From Austropuccinia psidii (lineage: Eukaryota > Basidiomycota > Pucciniomycetes > Pucciniales > Sphaerophragmiaceae): DNA of 64,000 nucleotides. Of the stretch, positions 23,084 to 34,869 are shown one piece after another. Positions within the stretch are counted from its first letter, which is position 1. Every line of letters starts with the position of its first letter. The notes under the pieces were generated by a model. That model saw nothing but the letters and a program-made list of their open reading frames with translations. It did no database searches and was not told the origin of the DNA. The stretch lies in NCBI GenBank assembly GCA_023105745.1, contig JALGQZ010000009.1, positions 7,129,937 to 7,193,936 on the forward strand, written 5' to 3'. A program made the position numbers and the translations under genes.

Positions 23084-23096
23084 TATCCCCCTCTTG
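23084..23096 (-). other. Polypurine tract of the element with LTR 22321-23083
   Basis: AAGAGGGGGATAC on the minus strand abuts the LTR start TGTAACA. Confidence 0.7.
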
Positions 23097-23315
23097 AAAG
23101 TGGTGGGCTCCTGAACACCATAATACCCTGCCACTGTTGAGTGGCACCTCAATATCTCCACATTTTGTCAAAAGAATTTCTTGTTAATTTTCATTTCCTC
23201 TTGACCATTATCCTGAAAATCCCCTTTCAATTCTTCCCTGCCAAATTAATTTGATTCCCCCTTTCTTATAACTTGAGTAAGTCTTCCACTTGGAAATATT
23301 TTTTTGTCTTCTGAT

Positions 23316-24190
23316 TCAATGAGTCTTTCTTCTTGGGGCATGGCCTTGGGTTGTATTGCAAAATAATGGCCACTGAGCTCTTCTTCTCAAAAATGATGCA
23401 AAATGAAAATATGAAGTTGTACTAACTTTCCAAGGGCCAACCTGATGTTGGACCCTTCTTTCCCAGCTGAAAATGCCCTGGAAAGAGTCTTCAAGGGGTC
23501 TTGTCCCCATTTGTCTTGGAAATACCTTCCCCTGGCCTTACCATAGTCTTTGGGCCTTGGCCCTTGCTAAGGTAAATCTTGAAGATTCTTGCTTCTATGG
23601 CCTTCTCGGCCTTTTTTGGGTCTTGGGTAAAAATGGGTGTTTTTGGTTCTATGGTCCTTTTTGGCCTTTTCTTTTTTTTTGGTGTCCTATGGTCTGGGGG
23701 CCATACGCAGCGGTCCGTGGGCCATGGACCGTACGCCGTGGTCCACAGTCCATGGGGTCTATTGGAGGCCCCATGGACCCATATTTCACCTACATGGCCT
23801 GGACCCATTGAGAGGGTCCAGGAACATCAATATCCTGGCCTCTCCAAAGCTGAAGGGGAGGTCCTGTGTGATGAAATCAGCCCCAAAGGGGTCTTGAATC
23901 TTCACCTTGGAGGCTTTGAGGGGGGGCATAGTTGAGTTATGCCCCATTTCCTTGAGGTCATTTGTCTTTGACTTGGAGTGGGCTAATTCTGACATATTGA
24001 ATCCTCTGCTTGCATATTCTTCAGTTATGAGTTCCAAAGTGACTGAACTCACTGAATCTTCTCCTTCCCCGCCGCCACCATCTGTCCTTTGTGGTTCTGG
24101 CGTCTTCAGTCAATTGTCTTCATCCTCCATGGCTTCTTCTGGACATTCTGATGTCTCCCAAACATATGACGGTTACAAGGCAGGTTAGGT
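23316..24190 (-). pseudogene. Gag-like remnant with Gly-Pro-Trp repeats, unassigned element
   Basis: Minus-strand frames 24052-23786, 23808-23491 and 23510-23316 follow one another with small frame changes, as if from one protein. It starts with acidic sequence upstream of 24052 (WETSECPEEAMEDED...), then SSVTLELITEEYASRGFNMSELAHS, then FGEARILMFLDPLNGS. Next is a degenerate repeat of GPW/YGPW units, then a basic stretch (PKKKKRPKRTIEPKTPIF), and finally GIFSWERRVQHQVGPWKVS. I do not recognise the family. Because it sits directly before a polypurine tract and LTR, it may be the only coding content of a non-autonomous element. GC content and CpG content are clearly higher than in the surroundings. 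Confidence 0.4.
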
Positions 24191-24310
24191 CCTTGATCCT
24201 GCTTCTACTGAGTGTTTGGCCATGGGCAAGGTTTGCTTTCAAAATTAAAATCCTCGATCTTCAAAGTGCCATTACTGTTTCATTGGAAAGAGGCCATTTC
24301 ATTGTACCGG

Positions 24311-26208
24311 TGTGAGCCTTGAGGTATATTTTACATACCCAAATAGGCCACAATTATCTTAAAAATAAATTCTGAATTATGCATAACTCATAAGTCATGC
24401 ATATATCCAAAATTCATCATTTTTTATTTCAAAAAGATGAATAACTTTTTATTGAGTAACTAAATCCATGGTTTTACGGCAGATTTGTATTCTACACAAA
24501 AATTCACCTAGGGTAGCTCCATAGAGTGAATATGCTCAAATTAACTCTTTGAGGTGGTACCACATAAGACATCCATTAAACTTTTGTTTTTCTTAATTTC
24601 ACGCCAAAATAATGGGATTGTGAGAACTCCAATGATTCATATACACTAAGAATAGTGTTATGCATGTCTTGGGCACTTAATATCATGGTATTATTACATA
24701 GACATTTGGTACACCCATAGTGGATATCTCACTTTAAGCTTAATTTTCTATTTTGATGTGAAAAATAGGCAAAGGGGACAAAAGACATCAAAGAGAGCCA
24801 GGGTACCCACCTTCTGAGGCCTCAGAGGCGTGGACAGCTCCAAAGCTTGGATCCATGGCTCATGTTGGCCCAATTAGTAAGCTAAAACACTTTGGGAACT
24901 TGGTTACCATGTTACAACTACTGTAAATCTTAAGAAAATAGCAAATAACCTTCTACTTTGAGGTGCCAAGGAGGTAAAGAGCTACTTAGACTCCTGTAGC
25001 CATGTCAATTCTCAATGACTTTCCATGGATAAGCCCAAAAAGGGTAAGTTAAACCCTTTTTGGGCTTTTATCCATTTATTTATCTCATAGCAACCAGTTA
25101 AACACTGATATTTGCAAGTCTATGTAGAAATGAGGTAAAAACTTCAAAAATTCATTCAGAATACAATTCTTAATGAATCTCTCTGAAGCTTTCAAGACCA
25201 ATAGAGAACTGTATTATCAATGGTACAACCAAAAATAATTATGTTTTTACTAGTAAACTGAATGGTTTTACTTACAGTCCATTTTTGACTATTCTACATG
25301 AAACACTGAACCTTTGAAAATTCAGTCATTACAACCTGTGATGAAATGGCCAATAACATTGATGAATTTGAGAAATCAATGATCATTTTGGAATAAAAGA
25401 AGATTTACAGATTTTACTCCTTTTATTCTTAACCATATTGGGGTTGGTAGTCACGTAAAAGCATCAATTAAGTAATTATGATAATCTTATGTGGCAACAG
25501 ATGATGCAATAAATAATCCAAAAGGGTTTATTGTTTTCTCACTCACTTGTTTTTCAGTTTGCTCCATGGCACTCCTCTTTGAGCTGTTTTTTACTTAAAA
25601 GAGGCCTCCTCTTGCTGTTTTTTCCATATCAAATCATCTTATTATACATTTATCTCATTGTTACCAACAAGTAAGTATTAGTTAAACTACTCTTAAGTGT
25701 TTTACATCTTTCAGAATAAATCAGAAAGACATCAAATCATAGAATCCAACTACATATTGTTGAAATCCTGCTATAAATCATTTTTGATCGCTGAAAACCA
25801 CAATTCTACGTCAAATTTCTCTACTTATATCTTTCAATAAGCTCTCTCAAGTATAAGTGAGTCATTTATTCATAATTCTTAAAGTTTTTCTCTAAAATTG
25901 GTTTCCTTCAAGAATTATATTTATAATTAGTTTTGCAAAAGATAATTATATATTAAAATAATTTTATTATTTTAATAAAGAAGTTTTTTAAAGAAGTTTT
26001 TATTATTAAATTCTTCTTTTAATTGATTCTTGTAGACAATTACTGCTCACTGTTAAAACCACTAGTGGTGTTTAACAAGTGAAAAAAATAATTCTTTCAT
26101 TATTTAATTGTGGTTAGAATAATAGTTTATTATTATATTTGATAAGAACAGACATAGTACTGTTGATTAATAGTAATATTATCATCAGTTTCATAGTCAA
26201 ATCTTACA
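24311..26208 (+). repeat. Family B-related LTR (about 1.9 kb), plus strand
   Basis: It starts TGTGAGCCTTGAGGTATATTTTACATACCC at 24311 (first 20 bases diagnostic), like the family B LTR start at 55909, and ends TCATAGTCAAATCTTACA. Intermediate blocks also correspond, including the CCTAGGGTAG block near 24512, GGGTACCCAC near 24804 and a GTAAGT donor site at 25671. It is a diverged subfamily. What follows does not resemble family B coding sequence, so it may be a solo LTR or belong to an element whose interior was lost. Confidence 0.75.
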
Positions 26209-26209
26209 G

Positions 26210-26224
26210 TGGTTTTGGGACCAC
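26210..26224 (+). other. Possible primer-binding site after the B-related LTR
   Basis: TGGTTTTGGGACCAC begins two bases after the LTR end. It differs from the TGGGGGCCTGGCCG of families A and B, so a different primer would be needed if it is real. Confidence 0.35.
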
Positions 26225-28205
26225 AAGCTTCCATTTTTACCTGATAGAGGGTGAAACCTCTTTTTATAGACCCTCCAGGATTTTTCTGGTGCTTCTGAAA
26301 CTTGATAAGCTGTAAAGTAAATATCTGGGGCCTCTGATTACTGGAGCTAGTAGTAGTATAATTTTGAACATCATGTGGCTTTATTTGACATCCCATAACT
26401 AAATTTTGAAGGAGAGTATCCCACAGTAATACTCAGCACAGGCAGGAGATGAGCTGTATGGTTCAAATTATTGGTAAAAAATAGGTAAACATCCTTTTCA
26501 TGGATTTTAAAGCTCAGAATTGAACTGTATGGGATATTACCCTGCAATACCTGTAAGGTGTAGATATGAAAATTTGCTTAAAAATCAAGTAATTTTCCTA
26601 TCCTCAAAATCTTTTTGAACTCTGTTAGTATAAAACAATAATATTAATGATTTATTGTTTTACCAACAATAAAGATTTATTCAAACATACTCTAGAAGAG
26701 ATATTTCTTTCTACAAGAAAGGTTTCTTCAGGAGCAATCAAAATTGGAAGTAATTTAGAAAAGACCTTCAGGAAATGAATATGCAAACAGAGGATCTAAA
26801 AATGATATTGAAGAGAGAGCACACCCAAAAGTGACCAGAGTGAATTTGGCGACAAAGTGACACAGCTAATAGTGATGAAAGATTCTGTAATCCACTTTTG
26901 GGGTGGTTCAGGGGTAAAAATTATTATAAAGAGTTACAAAAACTTATGATGATTTCTTCATTTTTTTTGAAGGTTTAAAATCATTTAGAAGCTATCATTG
27001 TAGTATTTGATTGATTTTTTTAACAATTTTTAAACTACTCATACAAGTAAAAGAGTCTAACATGAAGAGAAAAGAGGGGAAAAGAAGATATTCTTTTATA
27101 GCCACCAATTCCCTTCCTTAAAAGGGAAAATTTCCTCTAATTAGCTGAAAGAAACACACTGGAAACAGAAAAGCCAATTATGACATCACTAAGGCCTGTT
27201 TTGGACCAAAAAGCGCTGGTTTCAGCCACTTTAGTCCTTCAAACCAGCAATTTCCATAGTAATAGTTTTCTTGAAGCCCTGAAAGCATGTCATAATTTGT
27301 GTATTAGACCTTAAAAGCATTTTAAAAATTTTTTATTAAGTTTTTTTAACTTAAGGGTAGTTTTACTCTCTGTGAAACAGTTAAAACATCTCTTGTTGGT
27401 ATTGAAAACACATCATCAATTGAGTCACGACCCTGTTACTAAATTCAAGGTCAAAAGTCATGAAATTTTGCATTAATTTTTACATCCCAGTCCTTTCAGA
27501 AAATAATTTGCAGGATTCAGTCACCCTTAGAGCCAAGACTCCTTTTCCCCCCAAAAATTAATCTTTCCAAGTTATTTTTCTTTTAATTACTCATAATGTA
27601 CAATACTTTAAACTAAAATCTTTACCTCATTTGTAAAATTAAATTACATAACTTTAATTCTTAATTAAACATATTCAAATTTGATCTCACTTATGTAATA
27701 CACTGGCAAAGTTTGACTTTTCAATTGCAAAGACTTAAATTCCTCATTGCTTCTAAAATTCACACCACACCTTAATTTTAACACAAAAATTGATGTTTAA
27801 CAGCATATTTCGTGTGAATTAGAGTAAGGGATTGTGTATTCCCAGATTTTTATAAAGAAAACACTTGAAGCTTAATTTAAGCTTATTTAAAATCGAGCTA
27901 CTGAAATTTCACTCAGAGGCAACCCCACCTGATCCTTAATGGGGAATCCGTTGGTAAAAGACTTTTCATATGTTTAGTCATTGGAAAAAAATCTATAACA
28001 ATTTTTGATAACTTGCTCCAAAAAATATTTTTACACTTTTTTTGAATCTTAAATTTTTATATAAATTTATTATTAAGAATTTATTATAATATTTATAATT
28101 ATTTCCATTTTTTTTTACATTCAAAAATGAATTTATCTTTTTTATAATATCTTATTCTATGCTTTTGTCCTCTTTTGGGTATGTGAAAATACCTCTAAGG
28201 CTCAC
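26225..28205 (-). repeat. Decayed B-related LTR sequence on minus, poorly bounded
   Basis: The minus-strand start TGTGAGCCTTAGAGGTATTTTCACATACCC (first bases diagnostic) at 28206 identifies the 5' end of a B-related LTR. The downstream sequence (toward lower coordinates) has AT-rich character and AAGCTTA-type runs like family B LTRs near 27850-27900. I could not find its 3' end. Part of 26400-26600 resembles the family A LTR instead (GGGATATTACCCTG). No coding content was seen. Confidence 0.45.
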
Positions 28206-28500
28206 AATATCACTGGGTGTGAGAGTATATCCATAATGTCTTGATCTCCTTTTCAGTCCTCAAGATAGAGAGCTAAAAAGGTGTTCAATTTTAGTAAAAG
28301 GTACACTATAAAAGATAGTTCCATCTTGTGTAAACTTTGGGTTAAGTAGGCCACACCTATAGAGGCTCAAAAATTCTTTACTTTATGTAAAATTTTACTT
28401 TACCTTTTTTGAGAGAAAAGTGCCAATAAAATTTGATATGTTGGAGATAACAGAATAATAGATAAAATTTTTGTGTATCCCTGAAATAGTCCTTCAATAT
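28206..28500. other. Unassigned short remnant between two decayed LTRs
   Basis: AT-rich sequence between the B-related LTR start at 28206 and the A-like LTR. I see nothing I can name in it. Confidence 0.3.
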
Positions 28501-29016
28501 AATATGCTACTTGATGGGTGTCTAATAAAAGCTGTAGAAGTTAGATGGGAGGTGAGAAACAGCATAATTATCATTTTTTATTGAGCTATTCTCAGCATGG
28601 TATCTTTTGACAAAGTGAGCCTTAGGTCTTGTAGCTAGTACCAATATGTAGCCCTCTTTGACATATTTAATAAAAGTCCCCACAGGATGGGTCTTTTATT
28701 CAAGCTAAATATTTTAGATTAGAGGTGAATATTGAAGTTTATTCTCATAAATCATGTAAAAGATTTAAAACAAAGCTCATTCATTTTGGTTTGTGATAAG
28801 AATTATTTTGTCTGTAATAAGAGGCTTTTCTCTTCCATATAGCTAAAATTATAGTCTTTTCTTTTAAAGCTCTGATCTTAATATATATTGCCTCATTGCT
28901 TCTTTATTTGGTTTGATAAAAGAAAAAGATGTTTGTTCTATTATTTTTATTAAGTACGTTATTCTATGGTATCTTAGGTGTCATTATTTTTCACTTTTTT
29001 GAGTCACAGAATGACA
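28501..29016 (-). repeat. Decayed family A-like LTR, 5' part
   Basis: In minus orientation it begins TGTCATTCTGTGACTC at 29016. Block by block it resembles 8640-9066 of family A (GCTGTAGAAGTTAGATGGGAGGTG near 28531, TAGCCCTCTTTG near 28655, GGTATCTTAGG near 28970). No polypurine tract precedes it. Confidence 0.6.
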
Positions 29017-30380
29017 GTGGTGAAGAGGATCAGAAGGGTTTTTGATTCATTCCATGATTTAGATCCTGAGGGTAGTGTTTAATTGAATTCAGAAAAAGTT
29101 GAAGTGATTAATAATCCATATGGAAAGCCTCAAAAGTTACTCCCCTGTCCAACCAACTGCAAAGAAAGTTCATAGCCAGGTGAGTAAAATTAACTCACTA
29201 GTTTTCAATCAAAAAGCTTTTCTGGTTCCACCTTCTCATCCAAAAACATTGTATAGTTCCATCTACCATTAGACCACCAACAAAGCTATCCCCTATTCCA
29301 AACTCCAAAAGCTTAAATCCTGTAGACATGACTTTAAGTACCAATAGAAGTGAAAGATTTCCCTTTCCTTTCCCAGATTCCAAATTATTCCAAAAAAGGT
29401 AATTTTGTTCTATTAGAGTCACCCAGAAGAATCCAAATGTAGGGACCTCTAAATATGCCATAGAAAGCTTTGCAGGAGGGTTGATAGGAATAATAGACAG
29501 GTGATAGTGTAGTCCAATTATAGGATAATTGCTGGGACAGCTTCAGAAGATATATCTGCGAAATTGCTATGGCATGACAATTACTTGGTACAATATTTCT
29601 AGAAAGCTGTTGATTATTTTGAATATGATTGAAGGGTATTTCTGACCTTGATGTCACTGGTTCCACTATTTGTTGATTCTTATTGATATGAGGACAAATG
29701 GGAACTCCCAAGAAATAATGGGTGGGGGTAGAATTTAATCTTTTAATAAACAAATTTAAAAATAAAATTAGACAAGTAAAAGATAAATAGAAGAATTGAG
29801 ATAAAAAAGGGAGTAAATTAAGAAAGATATGAAAAGAAATCTCTGAGATAATTCTTTCTTGAGGTGTGGTGCTTCCTCTTTGACCATAATTTTCCTGAAA
29901 GACAAAAACAAGATTATTTTTTTTCACAGAGGCTTTAAGGTGTTGTTTTGAAGTGGTTAGATACCCTCAGAGATGCATACCAGGAAATGGGACTTACCTA
30001 CATAAATCAAACTCCCCACCAAGCACCATGAAAGAAAAATTAAACAATAAGATTTCTTGATTTGATGAATTATTTCAAGAACCTGATTAAAATTGATAAA
30101 AGGAACTCAGAAATATCCTCAGTTGAAGTGTTAAAAGTGAGGGGAAAGCTTTTTTAAGGCCTTCTCAATCTTTCCAAAGCAGTGAACAAGTGCTCAGAAA
30201 GTAACCAGGCTTATTTGTAAAGAAATTTTGGTAGAATACCCTCTTAGAAGGCTAATTCCAGGAGAGAAACTCACTTTCATAAGATCTAATCCCCATCAAC
30301 CACCATAGAATCAGAATCTTGAGGTATTTGAGCCAGGGTTTTCAGGATATAATTAAGAAAGGTTTTTCAAGAGATCTGAT
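29017..30380. other. AT-rich remnant, no recognisable gene
   Basis: It lies downstream (minus orientation) of the integrase remnant at 30380-31500. Minus-strand open frames at 29927-29385 (180 codons, with one long hydrophobic stretch) and 29461-29198 exist, but I recognise no family, composition is biased, and there is no supporting context. I leave them uncalled. Confidence 0.4.
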
Positions 30381-31500
30381 GAGCTTTTAATCTTTTCAGC
30401 TGGTTGCTAAGTGGTTCCTTCTGGCTCTTTACTGAATTGTTTCCACTGTAAAACCTACCATGAGTTACCTCTCTTGAGCTTTGAGTCCAAACCCTGTGCC
30501 ACCTCCTATTCTTTTTGTGCTCTCACTATTACTAGAGGTGGTGGAAATTAATGGTAGTTTGTGATAGACTAAATCTTTACCCATTTAAATAAGTACATAT
30601 GGAGTACAGGGTAAACTTATATCCATTTGAGGTGATCTTGAGCTGATATTCATGACCTCCAGCCTTCTTGTAAACTTGAAAATTTCCACGCATAATTTCA
30701 AAAGGACGTTGGTGGGTCTGGTTGTGTGTATTCTCTTTAAGGCTAATGATACCTTTTCCCCAGGTTTTAAATAAGGTGTAATTGAACTTCTTTTATATTC
30801 ATAGCTCTTAAAGCACCTATCTTCTGACATTAAGGTTTCTTTGAAAACTTTCTGTACTGATTGGAGTTTTGGTGATAGTTTTCCAGAAGGAATGTCTTGA
30901 GGAAAGAAAATTCAATAAAGGCTGAGATTTTTACCATCAATGTTGGACAATATTTAGTTTTCTTGTTTCTTAATGTTCTTAATTATTTTAAGAAAATTCA
31001 GAAATAGGGATGCTGGTGTGCAATTCAACTTTCTTGTAGCTTACATAAAGTCATAGATCCTGTTATAGAATATTATTTCTCCTCTCTTTATGTCCATCTG
31101 TTCCAGTATTTAAAGCAGTTGAAAAATTCCTTGATAGCTTGAGCCACTGACATAGATTGGTACATAATGTTCAAACAAAAAGAGCTCCTCTATTAATTAA
31201 AAGAATTATTGGAAGGCCATTTTTGGAAAAAATATTGTTGATGAAGTTCTGTGCTAAATACATAGAGCTAATTGTTGAATAAGTTGAATGGAATATTATC
31301 ATTTCTGTGCATCTTTCCACAATTACTTAAATTGAATCAAGCTTTTAGGACAATCGAGATTTAGTGATAAAGTCCATTGATAAGAAAAACCATGAAACCG
31401 ATGTAATTTAAAAAGGTTTGAAAAAATCAACACTATTATTTTGGGAACTCCTCTTGCGTGGGATTAAAATGAGGAAGTACCTGGTGGGGCAAATCAAATG
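30380..31500 (-). pseudogene. Gypsy family C-like integrase remnant
   Basis: The frame 30830-30585 reads KRSSITPYLKPGEKVSLALKRIHTTRPTNVLLKL, which resembles the integrase C-terminal segment that precedes GPF motifs in rust Gypsy elements. Near 31110 the minus strand reads LSRNFSTALNTGTDGHKERRNN, a decayed form of the tract [17 protein letters not shown] around the catalytic Glu. Downstream at about 30395 there is a segment similar to one at 14735 in family C. Upstream protease-RT is not recognisable. Confidence 0.65.
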
Positions 31501-32400
31501 TAACTAGTTTTTAATTGCTAATAACTCCTGTAACCAAGGGTGGCAAGGGTGTATTGCCTGCCCGTCCTAAAATACTGAACAAACCTTTCCTTGGAGCTCA
31601 CAAACCAAAATAAAATTGGTAAGTGGCTTTACAACTACAGAAGGCAAAATTCAGCAGTCTCAGATCAGAACTATTCAATAAATAATAGGAAATTTAATGT
31701 TAGTTATTTTGGTTGAATTTGAGATTTTAATGAAATACTTGTCTGCATAATTTTTATTTTTGAATTAAATTGGGGTCAGTCGTTTCTTGGTGATAAAAGT
31801 GTGGTACAATGAGTCATTTAAGGTGTTCAGAAATATTTGATTAATTTTGATAAAGGTAATTTTGTTAAGGTAAAGTTTAAATAGAGTAAAATGATTTTTA
31901 AAGGTTTGTTATTTTTATTGAGAGTTTTAATAATAAAGTAAAATTGTATTTATTAGATTTAAGAGGTAAGAATTTTTAAGATTGGATTTTTTAAAGGGGT
32001 AAGTTCTTTTTGAATCTTGATAAATGGTGTTAATCTCACTGGATAAAATATTTTAATAGAGTAGTAACCTTAATCTTGGGTACTGGAGAATTTTTATTTA
32101 TTTTTTTAATAAGAAGATTGCACTGAGCTCAGCTACTGGATAATCTTCAACACTATACTTCCACTGAGCTTAGCTACTGGGTAAGTTAATTTACTATAAT
32201 ATACTGGACTACCTCCCAGGTGAGGGATGACTTATTCATGTGCTTGCAATGTGCAGGGGATATAATGTGCATGGGGGATTTTGAAATTTGGGGGGAGAGA
32301 GCCCCTCTATTTCTACCTTTTGGGAGCCCAGAGGGCCCTCCATGGGAGCTGTATTTTTCCACTTTAATTCCTCTTGATTTCATCATGTGACTCTGCTTTT
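31501..32400. other. AT-rich spacer
   Basis: No coding sequence or repeat end recognised. A short repeated phrase (GAGCTCAGCTACTGGATAA near 32125 and GAGCTTAGCTACTGGGTAA near 32166) occurs 40 bp apart. Confidence 0.35.
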
Positions 32401-32411
32401 GGTGAGGACCT

Positions 32412-32640
32412 TTCTTGCATGAGTAAGGTGATTTAAGGTTTTGTGATAATTTTCTCTCTGCACAGCCTCCCTTTATCACAGGATGATCTTTTGGTTGACT
32501 GATTATGATGCAATATTCGTGGATTTTCCTTGCATTCATGAGGTGATTTCATTTTGGCTGAGGATTTTTCTTGTGCACAGCCTATTTTTTTGTCACATGA
32601 TATTCTTGTTGGTGGGTTTAGTATCACATGATGCCTCTGT
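32412..32640. repeat. Two degenerate tandem units of about 115 bp
   Basis: Each unit has TTGCAT, CATGAG(TAA)GGTGATTT, GATNNTTTTCT, GCACAGCCT, then TTTNTCACA(G/T)GATNNTCTT. The first starts at about 32414 and the second at about 32528. A third partial unit (CATGAGGTGATAAG) occurs at 32892. Located on the 3' side of the family D remnant, it may be within that element's LTR. Confidence 0.55.
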
Positions 32641-32649
32641 ATTTCCTTT

Positions 32650-33530
32650 GCAGATGTCATTTTTTTAGGCTTGGTAGAAGTGACTATTTAATTTATGCAG
32701 GTTTCATGGTTGTTTTGTCTTCTGTTTGAACATAAAAATGAGGTCAGGTGATAATTCTTGCACTGTTTAATTTACTGTTGTGTATGAGATGATGTCATTT
32801 TTGAGTTTGACACATGCTGTTCATAGTCATGTGGTTGAGATTTAATTAGAAGTGTGTACTGCATGCAGCCTGTTGTAACTAGGCTTGACACGCATGAGGT
32901 GATAAGTGCTTTAAAGAATTTGGATGCTTTTTAAGGTTTCAAGTGGGGTTACTGTGGATATGAGAAGGTACTCCTGTGGCTGTATTGTAAAGGACTTGCA
33001 AGAATTGCATGGGGTTTAACTTTTCATCATGTGACTTTCTATGCTGAATGCAAGGTTGCTGTGTAGTACTTGCAGGTGTCCTTTTCTTGCTGGTTGAGTC
33101 CTGTGGCTATAGAGAGGTGTAACGATGGGTGGGGTGTGTAATTTAAAGGGTGGTACCTTTTTTTTGTAACTAGTTTACTATATGTAACTTGATTTTTACA
33201 TATGCATAATGAAATTGAATAATTTATTTAAACACATACAATTCCCTTTGGTGCCTGTGCCATGGTTTTATGAGTTAAATCCAGCTTCTTCCTGGAAAAC
33301 TGACTTTTTTGTGTAAAATTTGAGTGTAAGTCTGCCTGTAGGTTGGATTTATTGTTGTTATGGGGTAGTATGAGCTTGAGCCTGGTGAAAAAAATGGTAT
33401 GGAATACCACATCCCTCTCTCCATTTAATGCTGTCCCCAGCATTCCAGGTGAGAGCTCCCTACTCTTCATCTGATTCTGTGGTTTCCTCAAATACCTCTT
33501 CCTCATTTATTGATTCATCTTATTCACTTT
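32650..33530 (-). other. Non-coding sequence, perhaps the family D 3' end
   Basis: It lies just 3' of the family D integrase on the minus strand, where an LTR would be expected. I could not identify LTR termini or a polypurine tract. The minus-strand frame 33506-33228 has no recognisable motif. Confidence 0.3.
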
Positions 33531-33539
33531 GTTCTTCTT

Positions 33540-34800
33540 CTGTGTCTTCTTTTGTGTTTATCAACTTCCCTTTTGGGTAAAACCTCTTGACTTGAGATGC
33601 TGCAAATCTTCTTGCTAATTTTGTTCCATCCAGCTCCTCAAGTTCATATGGTCCATTGTTTATTTGTCTTATTACTCTGTAAGGTCCATTCCTTTTTTTT
33701 GAAAAGTAGCCTCTAATTAGTTTCTATTGCTTTGTTGTAAACCAGGACCAAATCTCCTGGATTAAGTGGTGATCTTAGTTGGTGTGATATTCTTCTATCC
33801 CAATATTTCCTTGAGTCCTCCTTTGATTTTTTGAGTTTTTTCTGCTGCTTTCCTTCTCATTCCTTCTTTCCCTTCTAATTGTGTAGCTCTGGCTTCCAAT
33901 AATTCCTCAGTTGTGGATATTTTGTGCCATTCTACTGCTAAAAAGGTTTTTGTTTGAATGTCAATTGGTAATACTGGTAGTTTTCCAAATTGGAGTTCAT
34001 CTGGTGAGAAACCAGTTGTTCCGTTAGTGGAAGTTCTGTCAGACAATTTTACTAGTGATAGATATTTTTTCCATTTTCCTCCACTTTCCCCACACATTTT
34101 GACTAGTGGATCTTTTAGTTTCTTATGGCCCTTTCAACCATTCCTTGAGACTCTGGGTAATAGGGTGTGGATACTCTGATCCCTGATCCTGCTTTCTTTA
34201 CTGCATCTTGCAATTCTTTCCCAAACTCTGTCCCCCATAAACAGTTACTTCTTTTGGTGATCCATACCTGCATATTGATTCTGAGGTGACCTATTCTGCA
34301 ACTGCTTTTTCTGTTAATTTGACTAGTCCAACTGTTTCTGGCCATCCTGAAAAACCATCTCCAGCCACAAGCATGTACTTCCATCTTCCAGATTTGATAT
34401 GGACTGCCTCCATACTGTCCCTATGAAAGATTTTTGATGTTGCTGTAGATTTTCCTTGTTCCCTTTGTAAGATTTGACTTCTCTTTTGGAAGGCCAGGCA
34501 AGATTGAACCCATTTATTGACTGATTTCTTCATTCCTTCCCACCAAAATCTTGTTTTAATTCTTCTATAAGCTTCATTTTCCCCTCTGTGGCCCATATCT
34601 TCATGAAGTGACTTTAAAATGTAGCTTTGAACTTCCTGACTTGATATCACCAATTGAGGGTGTGGGTTATTTCTTCTTTTGAGTTGGCCATCTTCCAAGA
34701 AAATGTTGTATGACCTTCTTTTTATCCTTCTAAATTCTTTATCTTTACTTGATTGTGGTTTTTTCATCGTACTTAAGTATTCTTGCATTCTCTTCAAAAA
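33540..34800 (-). pseudogene. Gypsy family D: integrase remnant
   Basis: The frame 34797-34291 carries the H2C2 zinc-binding region (LHEDMGHRGENEAYRRIKTRFWWEGM ... CLAFQ, where the second Cys of CxxC has changed) and the first part of the core (DSMEAVHIKSGRWKYMLVAGDGFSGW). 34384-34115 continues with CLWGTEFGKELQDAVKKAGS and VSTPYYPESQGMVERAIRN, the tract with the catalytic Glu. 34097-33795 carries the segment TNGTTGFSPDELQFGK. The family differs clearly from A, B and C. Confidence 0.85.
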
Positions 34801-34869
34801 TCCTTTTTGTTTGGTTGGTAGTTGTATTCCTGAAAAATTGAGTGAATTTAAATTCTTAGCCCCAAATCC

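Noticed and set aside
22687..23121. 144-codon minus-strand ORF
   Set aside because: It runs from the polypurine-tract region through most of an LTR and has no protein features.
26133..26396. Minus-strand ORF of 87 codons across an LTR end
   Set aside because: It spans the end of the B-related LTR and following non-coding sequence.
29385..29927. 180-codon minus-strand ORF with a hydrophobic stretch
   Set aside because: No recognisable family, strongly biased AT-rich composition, no conserved context. Probably chance.
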